Shown here: in pieces, positions 23,105-35,964 of the stretch | Position numbering within the stretch: the first letter of the stretch is position 1 | Layout of the letters: every line of letters starts with the position of its first letter | Assembly (NCBI GenBank): GCA_024364805.1 | Contig: CM044518.1 | Coordinates: 19,806,574-19,862,913, forward strand | Direction: 5' to 3' | Source: Euprymna scolopes | Lineage: Eukaryota; Mollusca; Cephalopoda; Sepiida; Sepiolidae | DNA: 56,340 nucleotides | Notes under the pieces: generated by a model | Database searches by the model: none | Told to the model about the DNA's origin: nothing | What the model saw: only the letters and a program-made list of their open reading frames with translations | Translations under genes and position numbers: made by a program

Positions 23105-25179
23105 ACTATGGAACAAAGTTTCAGCAAAAACCTAACAGCCAGCCATGGTTCTCTCCAGAATGTGCTGCTGCCATTGCGCAGAGAAACCACTTTTTCCACT
23201 GCTTCAAACGTAATAGATGTATGAAAACTAAAGCCGCTTTCAGGACTGCCAGTAACCATTGTAAAAAAGTAATAAAGAACGCAAGAGAGTTGTATGCTCA
23301 ATCTGTTAAGTCCAAAGTAGCTGAGCAGCGGCTTGGTTCCCACCAGTTTTGGCAAATTGCAAACAGAATCCTGAACAGAAGCGTGTGCTCCATCCCAACT
23401 ATTATCAATGGACCTGAGGTAATCTCGTCAGTATCAGACAAAGCCAAACTCTTTGTCAAAAACTTTGCAGCTAATTCTACCCTTTGCCACCAACCATTAA
23501 TATTTCCTCCTGTATCAGAAAACACGCTATGTGATATACAAATATCTGTACGTGATGTTGCCAAGCTAATCAAAAACCTTGATTCGAGTAAAGCAACTGG
23601 CCCTGACGGTATTCCAATTAGAGTACTCAAAAAAACTTCAACCTGAACTAGCGCCCATACTTACAAAACTGTTTAAACGTTGTCTTAAGGAGAATAGTTT
23701 CTCATCTCCCTGGAAAATTTCATCAGTATGCCCTGTATTTAAGAATTCAGGTGATCGCTCACCCCCTCTCAGTACAGGCCAATAAGTCTCCTGTGCGTCA
23801 TGAGTAAGTTGTTAGAATCTGTGTTAAATACAGAAGTAATCAACCATCTCAACAAAAATAACCTTCTTAGTGACACTCAATATAGTTTCCGTTCTGCTAG
23901 ATCTACAGCAGATGTGCTTACAGTTATATCGCATAGGATTAGCAAATCTCTTGACGGTGGGAATCTTTCTAGGGCAATTGCTCTTGACATATCTAAAGCC
24001 TTTGATAGGGTATGGCACAAAGGTTTACTTCATAAGTCTTCTCAATTATTAAATCATTTCTTTCTGATAGATTCATAAGAGTAGTAGTTGAGGGGCAAAA
24101 ATCAGAAGCTCACAGTATTAATGCCGGTGTCCCTCAGGGGTCAATCCTGGGCCCGACTCTTTTCCTGATCTACATTAATGATCTTCCAAATCACATCCTT
24201 ACATCATTTGTAGATATTTATGCTGACGACACTACCATTTAGGTAGCACATCTAAGACAGTAAACGACCAAGTTCTCTCCAATTCTCTCTTCTCTGATCT
24301 TGAGCACGTAGTACAATGGGGAAAGGAGTGGCTGGTTACTTTTAATGCATCTAAAACCAAGCTTCTCTCTTTACATCATCAACATTCTAATCCACATCTG
24401 TCATCAATTGAAATGAATGGCTGTCTTCAGGAGGCCTCAAGTTTTGACAAGCTTCTGGGCTTGACGATTACTCCTGATCTTAAATGGAACACGTACATCA
24501 AATCTGTTGCCAAGGCCGCTGGAAAAAATGGTGGGATCTTTCTATCGATCCGGTAAATATCTCACTGCTGATACTATTCTCTATCTATATAAGAGCCAGG
24601 TACGTCCAAGGATGGAATACTGTTGCCACATCTGGGCAGGAGCTGCTAGAAAGAGCTTGTCCTGCTTTGATAGAGTTCAAAATAGACTTCGTAGCCTTGT
24701 AGGAGATGTCCTTTTCTCTTCGCTGCAACCTCTATCTCACAGAAGAGATGTTGCGAGTTTGTCTCTGATGTATCGTTATTTTCATGGAAAGTGTTCGACT
24801 GAGCTTCAATCTATGGTCCCCCCTCGCCAAACTTTCACAAGAAACACTCGTCTAGCTGTAAACACTATCAATACTTCCCCCACTCTTTATCTGTGCCTAA
24901 ACCTAAACGTAGATTCCATGAACAAAGCTTCTTTCTTAGAACTGCACGCCTGTGGAATTGTCTTCCGTTTTCCTGCTTTCCGGCTGACTACAATATGGTT
25001 GTCTTCAAGTCTAACGTAAATAAGTTCTTGATGAGCCGTTCCATATAAGTTATCAATTTACCAAATTTTCATTACTAATGATTACTATATTGTCCAATTT
25101 CTACTGTACACTCTTTAACCCTTATCCTTGAGTGGCCTCTTGGCCTTGATAATGTGTTGATGCCTATGTAAAAAAAAAA
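23105..25179 (+). mobile_element. Jockey/CR1-group LINE, copy 2
   Basis: Similarity to copy 3 starts at FQQKPNSQPWFSPECAA (about 23122) and runs through the linker to GPDGIPIRVLKK (about 23600-23640), LDISKAFDRVWHKGL (about 23983), [21 protein letters not shown] (24126-24190) and the intact active site YADD at 24219-24230. The tail follows: WLVTFNASKTKLLSLHH, FDKLLGL, VRPRMEYCCHIWAGAA (about 24600) and SHRRDVASLSLMYRYFHG (about 24735-24790). An in-frame TAG follows YADDTTI, and at least three frame changes occur, so it is non-functional. It ends in poly(A) at 25170-25179. The 5' part, including the endonuclease, is absent. Confidence 0.92.
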
Positions 25180-25189
25180 CTAATCATCG

Positions 25190-27311
25190 GAAACTGTTAT
25201 GAAACTAACCATGCCTTACAATTGAAGAGCGTAATACTTTTTTTCGATGAATTGGAATCAAAATTCGAATTGTGTAAAGTGAAATTCTTAGGATATCTGC
25301 GAATGAAAAACATACACAAAGTACTTCAGGCACAATCTAAAACAGAAACGACTTCGACTTTATTGGAAATGGCGCAACTCTCTTTGCGGGATTAATACAG
25401 TGCTTAGATGGCCAAAGTCTATCACTGGTAATGAGAGAAGCCCTGAACGATGGCTTCGAAGCATGAAACATATTAAGAGAGCATTTTTATCGAAAGGAAA
25501 CCCAAAATTATTTTTATATACTGAACTAGCCTCTCTAAAACGAATGGAAGCCGGGACGATTATGAGAGCCGAAACCACAGCAAATTCTTTAAAAATGTCT
25601 GATGAAGTTACTAGTGAAAATCTGTTAATCTCCATTGTCCTGAAATGGTAACCGAGGTATTTCAACCCAGAAAGAAAAACCCATGACATTTAATCAATTC
25701 AAGGTAGCACCGAAGAGTTATGAAAAACTGAGAAAATGATTACAGAAAAAAACGAATCTACAAATATCATGAAATTTAAAAATACACACATAAAACACCA
25801 AAATTAAATTACACTCATGCCTGGAATAAAAACCGCAATTTTGCCAAAAAATAATTTTCTACTAAAAAAATTACAGAAACTATTTGCTTTAGTTGTTGGC
25901 GACCTAATCACGATTGTGTCCAATGTAAGTACGGGACTTTCAACGGAGAATCCATTAAAATGTGGAGAGCTTCGTTAGCGAGCATACATTTTATTTTCAT
26001 ATAAGTTTGGTGCTTCAACAGACAATTACCAATTTCTAGTTGATTGTGGTAAACGGAACATGTGAATACAAAGTATCTGATTTTATCAATTTTAATGCTA
26101 ACTTTTTGCCTCAGAATCAATTTGTAGAACTCGCCGACGGCAGTCGAGTAAACGATGTCGTTTTAAAAAGAGGAGATGCTTAAATCTCTCTAAGGAACAA
26201 TAAAGCTGCTCTATGTTTCCGTATTCTCGAAAATGTTTTTCTAATCCCGAAATTTTAACAAAATATATTTTTAGTAAAAACTGCCATTAAACAACATAAA
26301 AATATAAACATTATCACCAATAAATAAAACCTGGTTTACCCGAATAAAACTATTCGGGATTAAAGAAAATGGACGACTATTATTTCAATAGCGTTCTCTC
26401 GTCAGAACCCGCCTGCCATGATTTATAGATGTGGCATAAAATTCTTGGGCACTGCCACAATCCTGATATTAACATTTTCTGACAGTGCTTCACGGAATGA
26501 ACATAAACACAAAAATCTTTAACTGCAACGTTTGTACGCAGGGAAAAATTACAAACTATCAAAAGAAAATAGCAGACAAGAAGGCCAAGAAAATGTTATG
26601 ACTTGAACGGCTTAGTGAAACCGATGGCCAGAGAACATTACAGATATGCGTTGAATTTTGTAGACGACCAATCGATTTAATAATGGCTTATTTTTTAAAG
26701 AACAAATTCGATACCCTGGTAGCAACTAAAAAGTATTAAGCCGACAAGATTCCCTGCGCTGAAGTAAAGCGTATTCGCTCTGAAAATTGTACGGAATTCA
26801 CTATTAACGACTTTGACCTTTACTAATAAACCATGTAATCAAGCATGAAAAATCGGTAACTAAATCGCCACACCAAAACGGAACTGCAAAAAGAGCATGC
26901 GGGATACTTTTTTGAAATGGCAAGATGTCTATTATTTGAACCAAAACTCTAGACGTACGCACTTATGTCCGCTGCATATATACGCAGCAGGTGTTTTATC
27001 AAAACTATCTAAAATCCCGTATTAAGATTTAGGCGATAGAAAACCAAATTTAAGCAGAATGCATGTATTTGGTTCAACTTACTTCACATGTATAGATAAA
27101 AAGAGTAAATTCAATATTAAAACCTCTACAGGTTAATTTCTTGGGTTACGATAAAAATAACCCAGCCAATTTAGTATTTTTCCAGAAAAAAATAAAATAA
27201 AGAGGTTTAATTTAAAAGACGAATGTCCATCCTATGAAGAGGATAGTATTATATTTCTTCAAATTATTAAAACAAATGAAAACAATGAAGATGACGGGGA
27301 CAAGATTATCG

Positions 27312-27344
<33 letters not shown>

Positions 27345-27364
27345 ATAATGATGATGATGATGAT

Positions 27365-27409
<45 letters not shown>

Positions 27410-29010
27410 GACGACGATGATTAAGTCGAAAGATACCCCAAAAGAATTAGAAGACTGCCCGATTTTTTTGTGGTCGAAAATATGTAAAATTATCAAATCG
27501 ACTATTGCTTTCCATGGATAATGGTCCCAAAAGCTTAAAGGAAGCGATCAATTCAGAACATTGTGGTCAATGGAAATTAGAAATGAAAAACTAAATAGAT
27601 GCTTTGACCGAAAATAACACCTATTTGGTAGTACCTCTACTAAAAGTAAACATGTAATTTCTACAAAATGGGGCTCTACAAAAAAATATTATACCATCAG
27701 GGGTTGAACAGTACAAAGCAAGATTTGTTACTAAAGGATACTCTCATATTTACGGTATAGAATAGTGTTCTACGGTTTAATGGACCACAACACTTACGAC
27801 AATCAGATTTTTATAGCATGTTGCATCACACTATGACCTAAACATCCGTCAAATAGACGTATAAATGCCTTATTGAACGTATCAATAGACTGTGAAATAA
27901 AACTACGCCCCCAGAAGGGTTTATAATGAAAAATAAAAATAGCGTGTGGCGACTTAACTAATATTTGTATGGTCTAAAGCAGAGAGCTCAGTGTTGGAAT
28001 ACAGTATTTCATGATGATATGATTGAACAGCGATTTAAACAATACCCTGTTTGTATACCGAATATAAAGGCATAAAACTACTGATTTTGGTTCGATGGGT
28101 CAGTTACATTTTAATCGCATCAAATCGTTACATAATGTTGACTGATCTTAAGAACAGATTAAGTAAAAATTCAAAATAACCGATCTAAGCAAAATATGGT
28201 TGTGAGGGGTTAGAAATTACCATAGGAAGGAGCATAATACGGTTAATCAATCAAAATATATTGATAAAATACAATTATAATTTGAAATGGGAGTGTGCAA
28301 GAAACGCTCTACACCGGTCGAAAATTATATGGAAAAACATCCACACAGAATCTGAAATAATAGGTAAATTATACCGAGACATCAGAGGAAATATTATCAA
28401 TTGATGACGGTCACGAGACGCGACATATGCTATACACTTACAATACCATCACAAAAATTATCAAGCTCGAAAATGAAAGAATTAAGCAGAGCTAAATAAG
28501 TTCTTCTTTATTTAAAAGAGCTAAGGAATAGGATTTAGTGTTTACAAAATTAAATAATCCCCTATAACTACAAGAATTTTAAGATTCAGGTTTGGGAACC
28601 AATGAAGATCGAATTATATCTATGTATTGGTTCAGACTACAAGAAAATGTGCCTATTATTTCATAGAAATCTCAAAAGCAACAGATGGTATGTCTCTCAG
28701 CGTTTTCAGCAGAATTTATTACACTCAGCCGTAAACATATCCTGAAGACTATTTGAGAGCCAGGATTTACTAAAAGCCCCGTAATAGTAAATTGTGATAA
28801 TCAAGCAAGTATAGTCTAGCACAGAAGACAGTAATCCACCTAAGATCTAAGAATATCGATATAAAATACCACTTCATCAAAAACCAGGTGATAAAGGAAT
28901 CATTTATTTTGAATTAAATATCACGGGGAAAATATCGCTGATGTATTTACGAAAACCGTCAAAGGAATAAAGTTAAAGCACTTTGATTCAAAACTTGTTG
29001 AAGGATAACA
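25190..29010 (+). mobile_element. Ty1/copia LTR element remnant (fossil, heavily decayed)
   Basis: The order of parts identifies Ty1/copia. A gag-like helical region lies at about 25200-25710, with a KRMEAGTIMRAETTANSLKMS-like helix. A protease-like region is at about 25880-26280, and integrase at about 26340-27200 with SPHQNGTA-type and FLGYDKNNPANLVFF-type wording. RT lies at about 27560-28250, and RNase H at about 28620-28990 with the IADVFTKTVKGIKL-like end. In copia, integrase precedes RT, as here. More than twenty breaks. No LTR pair was recognised. It starts just after the poly(A) of LINE copy 2, so the LINE may have inserted into it. Confidence 0.85.
27302..27422. repeat. (GCT)n, (GAT)n, then (ATC)n compound microsatellite
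   Basis: A GCTGCT run changes to GATGAT and then, after ATAATC, to ATCATC. The last two halves are reverse complements. It sits between the integrase and RT regions of the copia remnant. Poly-D, poly-H and poly-M frames here are artefacts of the repeat. Confidence 0.92.
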
Positions 29011-29033
29011 CTTTGAATAACTTTACACGGCAT

Positions 29034-29042
29034 GTATGTATG

Positions 29043-29110
<68 letters not shown>
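29034..29110. repeat. (TATG)n to (TA)n microsatellite
   Basis: A short ATGT tetranucleotide run leads into a long (TA)n array just past the 3' edge of the copia remnant. Confidence 0.96.
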
Positions 29111-29111
<1 letters not shown>

Positions 29112-30384
29112 AAACATGTCCTTGGCGAGACATTAAACTGCATCCATTTTGTTTGTCTTAAGACTTGAGCCTAGTAAAACGTAACTAATACGTTTAATGG
29201 AAAAAAAAAACTTTTAAAACAATTTTTTGGAAAACATTTTTGTCTAATATATTTTGCATTACTTTTTTGAAAAAAAAATTCTTTTTGACAAATATTTTTG
29301 CATCACTTTTTGCAAACATTTACTTTGTAAATTTTCGTTTCGAGAAGTACATTTTGCTTATTTTAAGGCGCGCATTCATTAAAATGTACCTTTTACTTTT
29401 ATTCACATTAGTTTTCTGTCTTATCTTTCAAAGTGTTTATTCTTTTTACATTGTTTTACTTAACAAAAAAATCTCTATATTTACCGGGCATATATTGCAT
29501 GCATATTTATTTATATGTATATTTATATGCTTATATTTATGCGTTTTAACAAAACTGCATGCTGAACCTTGAAAAGGGTTTCCTTTGTCATATGCACATT
29601 CTTTTTTAAGGTAAAAATAAAAATCCATTTCTTTTATTTCACTTTTCTATACACATATACATATATTTTCATATTTGAACAAAAATAAAAATGACTCTTT
29701 ATACATGCTCAAATTTTAAGATCCAAATGGATTCTAATTTTATTATAATGAAATATAAAAACAAATATATTTATTTTCATAAAAAATGAAAACCTAAAGG
29801 ACTTCTAAAGGTGACTGGATCTCATTAGACAGTTCTTGAGTTGGAAGCAACAGAGCAAAGGATTTGGCCCGTGTTTATACGAATAAAACATGAAAGTTTG
29901 CGACAGAAAACGCTTTAATTTTTACGGTGCAATTCTGGTTTCTGATTGGTTGGTAGTAGAAGGTGAATGTATTTGGTTTTTCAGTTCTTGACAGCATCAT
30001 TTATAAATAGACTCGTTCAACTATGAGGCGAGTATACCCCTATTGTAATTCAAAAATATTGCACTCCTTGCTTATATTTTGTTATTAAATTACTTATTTC
30101 ATTTAATTGCTCATGTTTCTTCTAAAATAAATAATGTTTGAGCCTCTTCACCAGTAATACTCGTTGAAAAATACGCGATAAACGATGCTTTGTTTATATT
30201 CACCCAATTTTAATAGGATTTATGTAATTTGGGCCACTTCGTCTGACCATAGACGGAGAATAAATATTTGGCTCTATGCAAACACTTTTGGCCAAATGAC
30301 TTTATTTTATAAAATAAGTGTTCATCAGCTGATATTATTTGGCATGAATTAAGGATGAAAATGTGTATTTCTGCGAATTACTTG

Positions 30385-30387
<3 letters not shown>
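29111..30387. other. Unannotated AT-rich DNA
   Basis: T-rich sequence in the first 500 bp gives hydrophobic F/L/I frames with no domain. The remainder has no recognisable gene apart from the promoter-like spacing noted separately. Confidence 0.45.
29944..30010 (+). promoter_or_regulatory. Possible Pol II core promoter (CCAAT and TATA boxes)
   Basis: GATTGG (inverted CCAAT, 29944-29949) lies about 55 bases upstream of TATAAATAG (30002-30010), a normal spacing. No gene or LTR was recognised downstream, and TATA-like strings are common in AT-rich DNA, so this is weak. Confidence 0.2.

Positions 30388-30430
<43 letters not shown>
30388..30430. repeat. (TA)n microsatellite
   Basis: Uninterrupted TA array. 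Confidence 0.96.
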
Positions 30431-30434
<4 letters not shown>

Positions 30435-30790
30435 AAAATTACAATTACTTTCTTGGATTTAGACTTTTGGATTTTACCGTCATTGGATACTTTACCTTTC
30501 ACCAGACTATCCATTCACGTGAAATCACCTTTTTCTTTCACCATATTCCCTCTGCTTCACTTTTTGTTATCAAGTAAGATCTTTGACTTACTTGTAGCTT
30601 AATAAAATACTTTTGTATTCAAAATCCGATCCCGCATTTGGCTTATTCTTACCCTCTGACGAGAAGGAAAGTATTTCTTTGAAACTCCGCCGATTAAGGA
30701 ATATCCACTTATTAAGTGTTTCCTTTTCAGATTAATTATGTGTTTAACTCTTTTTCAAAGTGTTTTAACATGTTCTATTGACTATTTGCT

Positions 30791-30792
<2 letters not shown>
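30431..30792. other. No recognised feature between two (TA)n arrays
   Basis: The frame starting in the TA array continues for about 55 codons to 30602, but no family is recognisable and the start lies in the repeat. Confidence 0.4.

Positions 30793-30861
<69 letters not shown>
30793..30861. repeat. (TA)n microsatellite
   Basis: Uninterrupted TA array of 69 bases. Confidence 0.96.
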
Positions 30862-30863
<2 letters not shown>

Positions 30864-32953
30864 CCCATTCCTAATATAGACGATTTGAATTAATATTCAA
30901 CATTACTGCTACATTTGCCACAGTAGTTAATTTCCTGTTTTTATCATTGCAAAATGTTGTAAATGAGTGTTTCTTGTTACGGCATCTATCCTTAAATCAG
31001 CACAGTCCAGTCTATGTACATACTCACTCTAGTTCATTCGACAAGGTCGTATTTATACAAAACGTATAGAATAAGGCAATTGGCCTTCATTAGTGTTTCG
31101 ACAGTTGCGTAGTGGTTCTTCATTGGTATTCTTGCTTATATCCTCTAACAACCTTAATTATCCTTTTTATTATTGCATTATTGGACCCTATTATAGTTAC
31201 AGCTAAATTAATAGATGTTGAAAAGTACAATTTCCCTGTATTTTTGTCTATATAATTGCCTATGTCGCTACTTGAAGGGAATTTCTTTTCAAATCGGGTG
31301 AAATTCTTTTGAAACACTGTTTAGAATGTATGTACTCTTGAGCGGATTAGACCATACATAATTTCGGATTCTTGTCATGTCATTTATACATGCATCCGAG
31401 GTGGCAAAAGCGACTAATTACCAAGCAAAATAAGGACGCGTGATTAACGTAAAAACAAAGGGACAAACTCGGACGTCTAATTAAGAAAATAGTGTTGATT
31501 TCATCTCTATTTTTATAAGAAAATGTCAATTATCCCATTTGGAGAAAACATTATGAATATAATAATGTAGACATCACATATAAATTCAATATACTCATAC
31601 TACCTGCTAATATCTGATGGATGTTTTCCGCCTATTACATTCATTATCATTAATTTCTATTATATATCTGATAAAAGTAGCTCTTTATAAGTACTTTTTA
31701 CAGTAGTAGGACGATACTGATTCTCTTATGTTTTCTTCTTTTCAATTCCCCAACTGCGCAAATACGTCATAGTATAATCTTATCAGAAACGACCGCTATT
31801 ATTTCAGTTTCGTGACTTTTCATTTTTTCCTACACCTCATGCTCTACGGAGTTTATAATCTCAACTGTTCGTTTCAGTTTTTGTTAATTTTTACAGTTAT
31901 TTTATTGTATGCTCTTTTACCTTCCGTTATTTTTGTAAACTTTGCTGAACGTTAATTAAATAATTATAGTAATTCCAAGATCGTGCATCCACGAATACAT
32001 TCGATAAGCGCGACCCCGTATTTTAAGATCACACACGGACTAAAACATGAGCTTACTGCAACTATCTACATATGAACCATTTCAAATGTTCTATACCTTG
32101 TTAATACAAATAGCCATGCGCACATTTAAATAGAATACACAGTTAAACTATTCCGTTCTCATTTAAACAACAACAATGATTTGATACGGTTAATAAACGT
32201 ATTTTTAAAAATTAATTGTTTTTTTGCGAAGTTTTCTTTACATAAGCTGTCGTCTTTTCTATTAAAAGCAAACAATTCGGAAGCGTTTAATCGTTTTTTT
32301 TTTACTTTTTTAAATGCCTATTTTCAAGTAAGCTTGCAATCCTATACTAGTACGTGTTCATGAATTTATTTGGTGAAAGTACACGATGAGGTTCTACATT
32401 TATATAAGTAAAGAAATTTTTTGTTGTTGTTGTTTTGGTGAGAGCAGGAATGTGGGTTTGTTTGTTTTATATCCCTTAGAATTTCAGATTTCTAAATTTA
32501 AAAAAAACTCATTAACAAAATTCATGAACAGAATAAAATGTATGTGTTTGTGTTGAACCAACAGTTTAAAAAAATAAAATTATGCAAGTACAAGCATTTT
32601 CGTTACTAAATTAGTATTAAAGAACATTAGTAATTTATTGAAGTGTGTTCCTCAACTAAGTTTCTGGTTGCATGAAGGTGTACTTAAAGTGCTGCACATA
32701 ATTATCAGTTACGCTCCGATGTACAAATAAGCAAATAGAATAATGGAAGAACATGCAGACAATGTAATGCATTAACATTTGTTAGGGAATCACCAGGTAT
32801 CTATTGTTTTGTTGGGAAAGTTATTATTTCAGGTTTATGCACACTTCCGTAATCATTACAATATCTCATTAATAAAACTTCGCATACTTCTACACTTTTT
32901 AAAAAATATTAGAAGTTATAATAAGTGCTTCAGTATGAAAAGCTTTGATGCTG

Positions 32954-32958
<5 letters not shown>
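30862..32958. other. Unannotated AT-rich DNA
   Basis: Two kilobases with no coding similarity, RNA gene or clear repeat structure seen on either strand. Confidence 0.45.

Positions 32959-33021
<63 letters not shown>
32959..33021. repeat. (TA)n microsatellite
   Basis: TA array of 63 bases; its frames read YIYIYI. Confidence 0.96.
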
Positions 33022-33023
<2 letters not shown>

Positions 33024-33059
33024 TGAATTATTTAAGCCAAGGAAATTGAATGGTAAAGA

Positions 33060-33600
33060 GTCAAAATTGGGGTCAAAGTTTTCAAAATTCACCTCTGTGG
33101 TCTCTACTATATTACTCAGCGCATTTCTTGTCTAAACATTTGAAATTTTACATAAAGTGTAATCAGAGATAAGGCACGTTTTATAACTTGTTTGAGGTCA
33201 AAGTGCAAAAGATTTTAATTTCTGCATTGCTTAGCAAACTACTCAGCTAATTTTGGGTCTAAACATTTTTATTTTTACATAATAAGGTATATAGACATGC
33301 GGCATGCATTTTAATCAGTGCTGAGGCGTAAATTTGGCTGCCAAAAAGTCAACGCTGAAAGAGTGTACCTTTGCCGATTCTACCAAATTTCTCCGCCAAT
33401 TCCTGTTCTAAAGAATTGAAGTTTCACATGTAAGTAAACTTGAGCATGGGTACATTTTTATTTATATTCGGGACCAAAATAATACATCTTAAAGGGTTAA
33501 AATGACTTCTGCCGTCTCTATGAAATTACTCAGACAAATTTTGTTCTAAACATTTAAAATCTTACATGGTGTATCAAAACATAGGCCAATTTATGAATAG
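33060..33600. repeat. Degenerate satellite, about four units of 130-150 bp
   Basis: The block ACTCAG-(C/A)AATTTTGTTCTAAACATTTAAAAT-TTACAT recurs near 33113, 33241, 33390 and 33529 (spacings about 128, 149 and 139). Each is preceded by a GTCTCTA-TAAATT segment and followed by a GGC-ending stretch. Units are strongly diverged, so the array is old. Confidence 0.75.
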
Positions 33601-33771
33601 AACAAATGCTAGTTGTGCTATATATCGTCATTTAAATTTTCTTGACAGATTGCTTCCCGTGGAAGGTCAAATTCCACACTATCCTCAAACATGTTCCATT
33701 GCAAATTTGATATTATTCTTGAACATGAACGCATGATTTTACGATAGAATAAATTTACCCAAACCTTTAAG

Positions 33772-34011
33772 ATGACTATAGAGCATGCTGCATGTGGAGA
33801 CTTTAAAATATTTATACCTGATGACAAAGCTCCAAAGCCATAATATACATGTCGTTTCAACTTTCCAGAGGAACATGAGGTTACAGTTGATATAGTGGGT
33901 TTGGAGTTTCATTATGGAGACATCATTTTGGATCTCCAGAATAATCAACTCCAACGTGTCTCTGAAACAGATGAGATATATGATATTTTACAGTACCCAA
34001 ATATTCACTAA
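33772..34011 (+). pseudogene. Helitron Rep/helicase protein fragment
   Basis: From the ATG at 33772 the frame reads MTIEHAACGDFKIF..., meets an in-frame TAA at 33841-33843, then continues CRFNFPEEHEVTVDIVG (from 33847), FHYGDIILDLQNNQLQRVS and YDILQYPNIH to TAA at 34009-34011. R-(Y/F)N-P---EV---IVG, then RDI(V/I)L, then L-R(I/V)S and YD-LQYPL matches the region just before and at the start of the rolling-circle Rep domain of animal Helitron proteins. The parent protein exceeds 1000 residues and only about 80 codons survive. No Rep HUH motif or helicase is left. A non-autonomous Helitron with intact ends lies 2.5 kb downstream. Confidence 0.65.
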
Positions 34012-35964
34012 GAAGGAAAAAATGATAGTATTTTTTATGTGTAAAAATCAAGAAAAATAGTAGTAGGCAAAAAGATATCATGTGAGCGTATAGGAATAAG
34101 GTCTATCTCATCACATTATTTATAAAAATAACAAAGCCAAAGTTACATATAATAAACATATTTGTTTACGTACAACCATATAAATTGAGCCACTTTATAT
34201 TTTTATGCACTTCAGATATAGTATTTCAGAATACATTCCAACATAAAAAATAAACTTATTCTACTTCTAATAATATCTGATTATTATCACATTTGTAATT
34301 ATCAATGCACTGTTCATTAATGATAACTGTAAGCTCAGTTTGAAAATTTGAAATCTTAATTCGATTACGTACATTTTTACTTTTGTAAATATTAAGTTTT
34401 TCTTTACTTCATAAAATCACCATCATTCGATACTGATAAGGTCAATTAACCTTTTTTTTAAATCACACAGTTCGCTCATTTAACCTACAAAATGATTTTA
34501 TTTGTAAAAATAGCGTTTTCAGGATTACCTACGTTAGTTTGCGCCAGATAATCATATTTTCATTTGTTTTTAAGAGTTTCGGTAAAGGAATTCCAACGAT
34601 AATTTTCATTTATTTTTTCGAAAATTAAATGCTCGAATTCATAAAAGCTTCCATTTTGTTTCATTTTCATTTTTTAATTTATAATATTTTTCTGGGTGTT
34701 ACAATATTTTCAGCAGTTTATTCACAGTCACTATTTTACACGAGTCATACATGATGATGCACAAAATAATAATAGTTTTATTTGTTGGGGAGGATTATTT
34801 TGCCGAATCTGTTCCGCCTTTGTGTCATATTACCAGCGGGCAACGGGGTTACACAGATACATTACTTAAAAGAAAAGATTTTTCTTTGTTTTTACTTACA
34901 CTTCTTTTATGACTCCTCGAGCAACGCCGAAATACGGGTCTTGCTCGTTAGGAATAAATGTATATCTAAGGACTAATTGATGATAATGATGATGGTGATG
35001 ATGCCGATGACGCCGCCGATGTTGATGATAACTGCTGCTAATTAGTGAAAGGTACACGTGAAGCTTACGGATTACAAGATTCGGAACTTCGTGAGATAAC
35101 TATTCAGCAAATACCAACTCCTTGCCTAATAAAGTAATTTCCATGAATAATTGCTTTTCTCTTCCTTTTTAGAAGTTGTATCGTTGTTGTTCGTGAAAAA
35201 GTAGAAGCCCGCGCCCTTAAAATACAAAAATATATAGTCAATGATAGATATTTTTATACTGTCAAATCAATTTGTCTTATCCTGGGGTCGACGTATATCA
35301 CAGAAATTATCCAGCGTACACCATTCTGAAATTACAACCCGCGGACAAGAACTTATTTGTCATATGAATTGCAATCTTGTATAAGGAAGTCATCCAAATA
35401 GATTTATTTTTAGACCCGATTCCCAGACATGATTATGTGCTGATGCAGACATTAGATTAATGATTTATCGAATTGGGGATCATTTTCTCTCCTTCATTAT
35501 TGTAGACTGCAATGCTCGAGTTGCTTAAGTAAAAGAAAAACAAGATCACTGACGCTTTAGTTTGTCAGCAACATTTACATTTTATAAATATCAGTCGACA
35601 TCTTTATTTTAATGTCGTTTTCTTTTCCTAACCTTTGTTTCGTTCTCCTTTTATATAAATTCGTAATTCTTTTTTTTTTCGGTAATGACTCTATTGATTT
35701 ATTTCAATCATCTATTGTTTCTTCCTTTTATTTTTTGTACTTTGTTTTTCGTTGTCTTTTTTTCATTTTTAATAACAAAAATATTTGCACTTCCGATTTT
35801 TTTTTCGTCTCGTGTTCTCTCGTTTTCGATATATCTTCTCGTTTTCTGCGGTGCTTCTTAAAACATCTCGAATTATGATTTGATATTTCTTTATGTAGTA
35901 CCTAAGTCGTTTTCTACTAGTTTTGATTTCGAATCAGTAAACAGCCATCTTTGCAAGATAGGAG
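34012..35964. other. Unannotated AT-rich DNA
   Basis: No gene recognised. A short GAT/GCC-rich stretch at about 34979-35040 and a T-rich stretch at about 35600-35870 give low-complexity frames (the latter F/S-rich, 88 codons), which I do not accept as coding. Confidence 0.45.

Noticed and set aside
32779-33135. 118-codon frame spanning a (TA)n array
   Set aside because: The centre is YIYIYI from the array and the flanks show no family.
35612-35878. 88-codon F/L/S-rich membrane-like protein
   Set aside because: T-rich DNA gives this composition; no start context or domain supports it.
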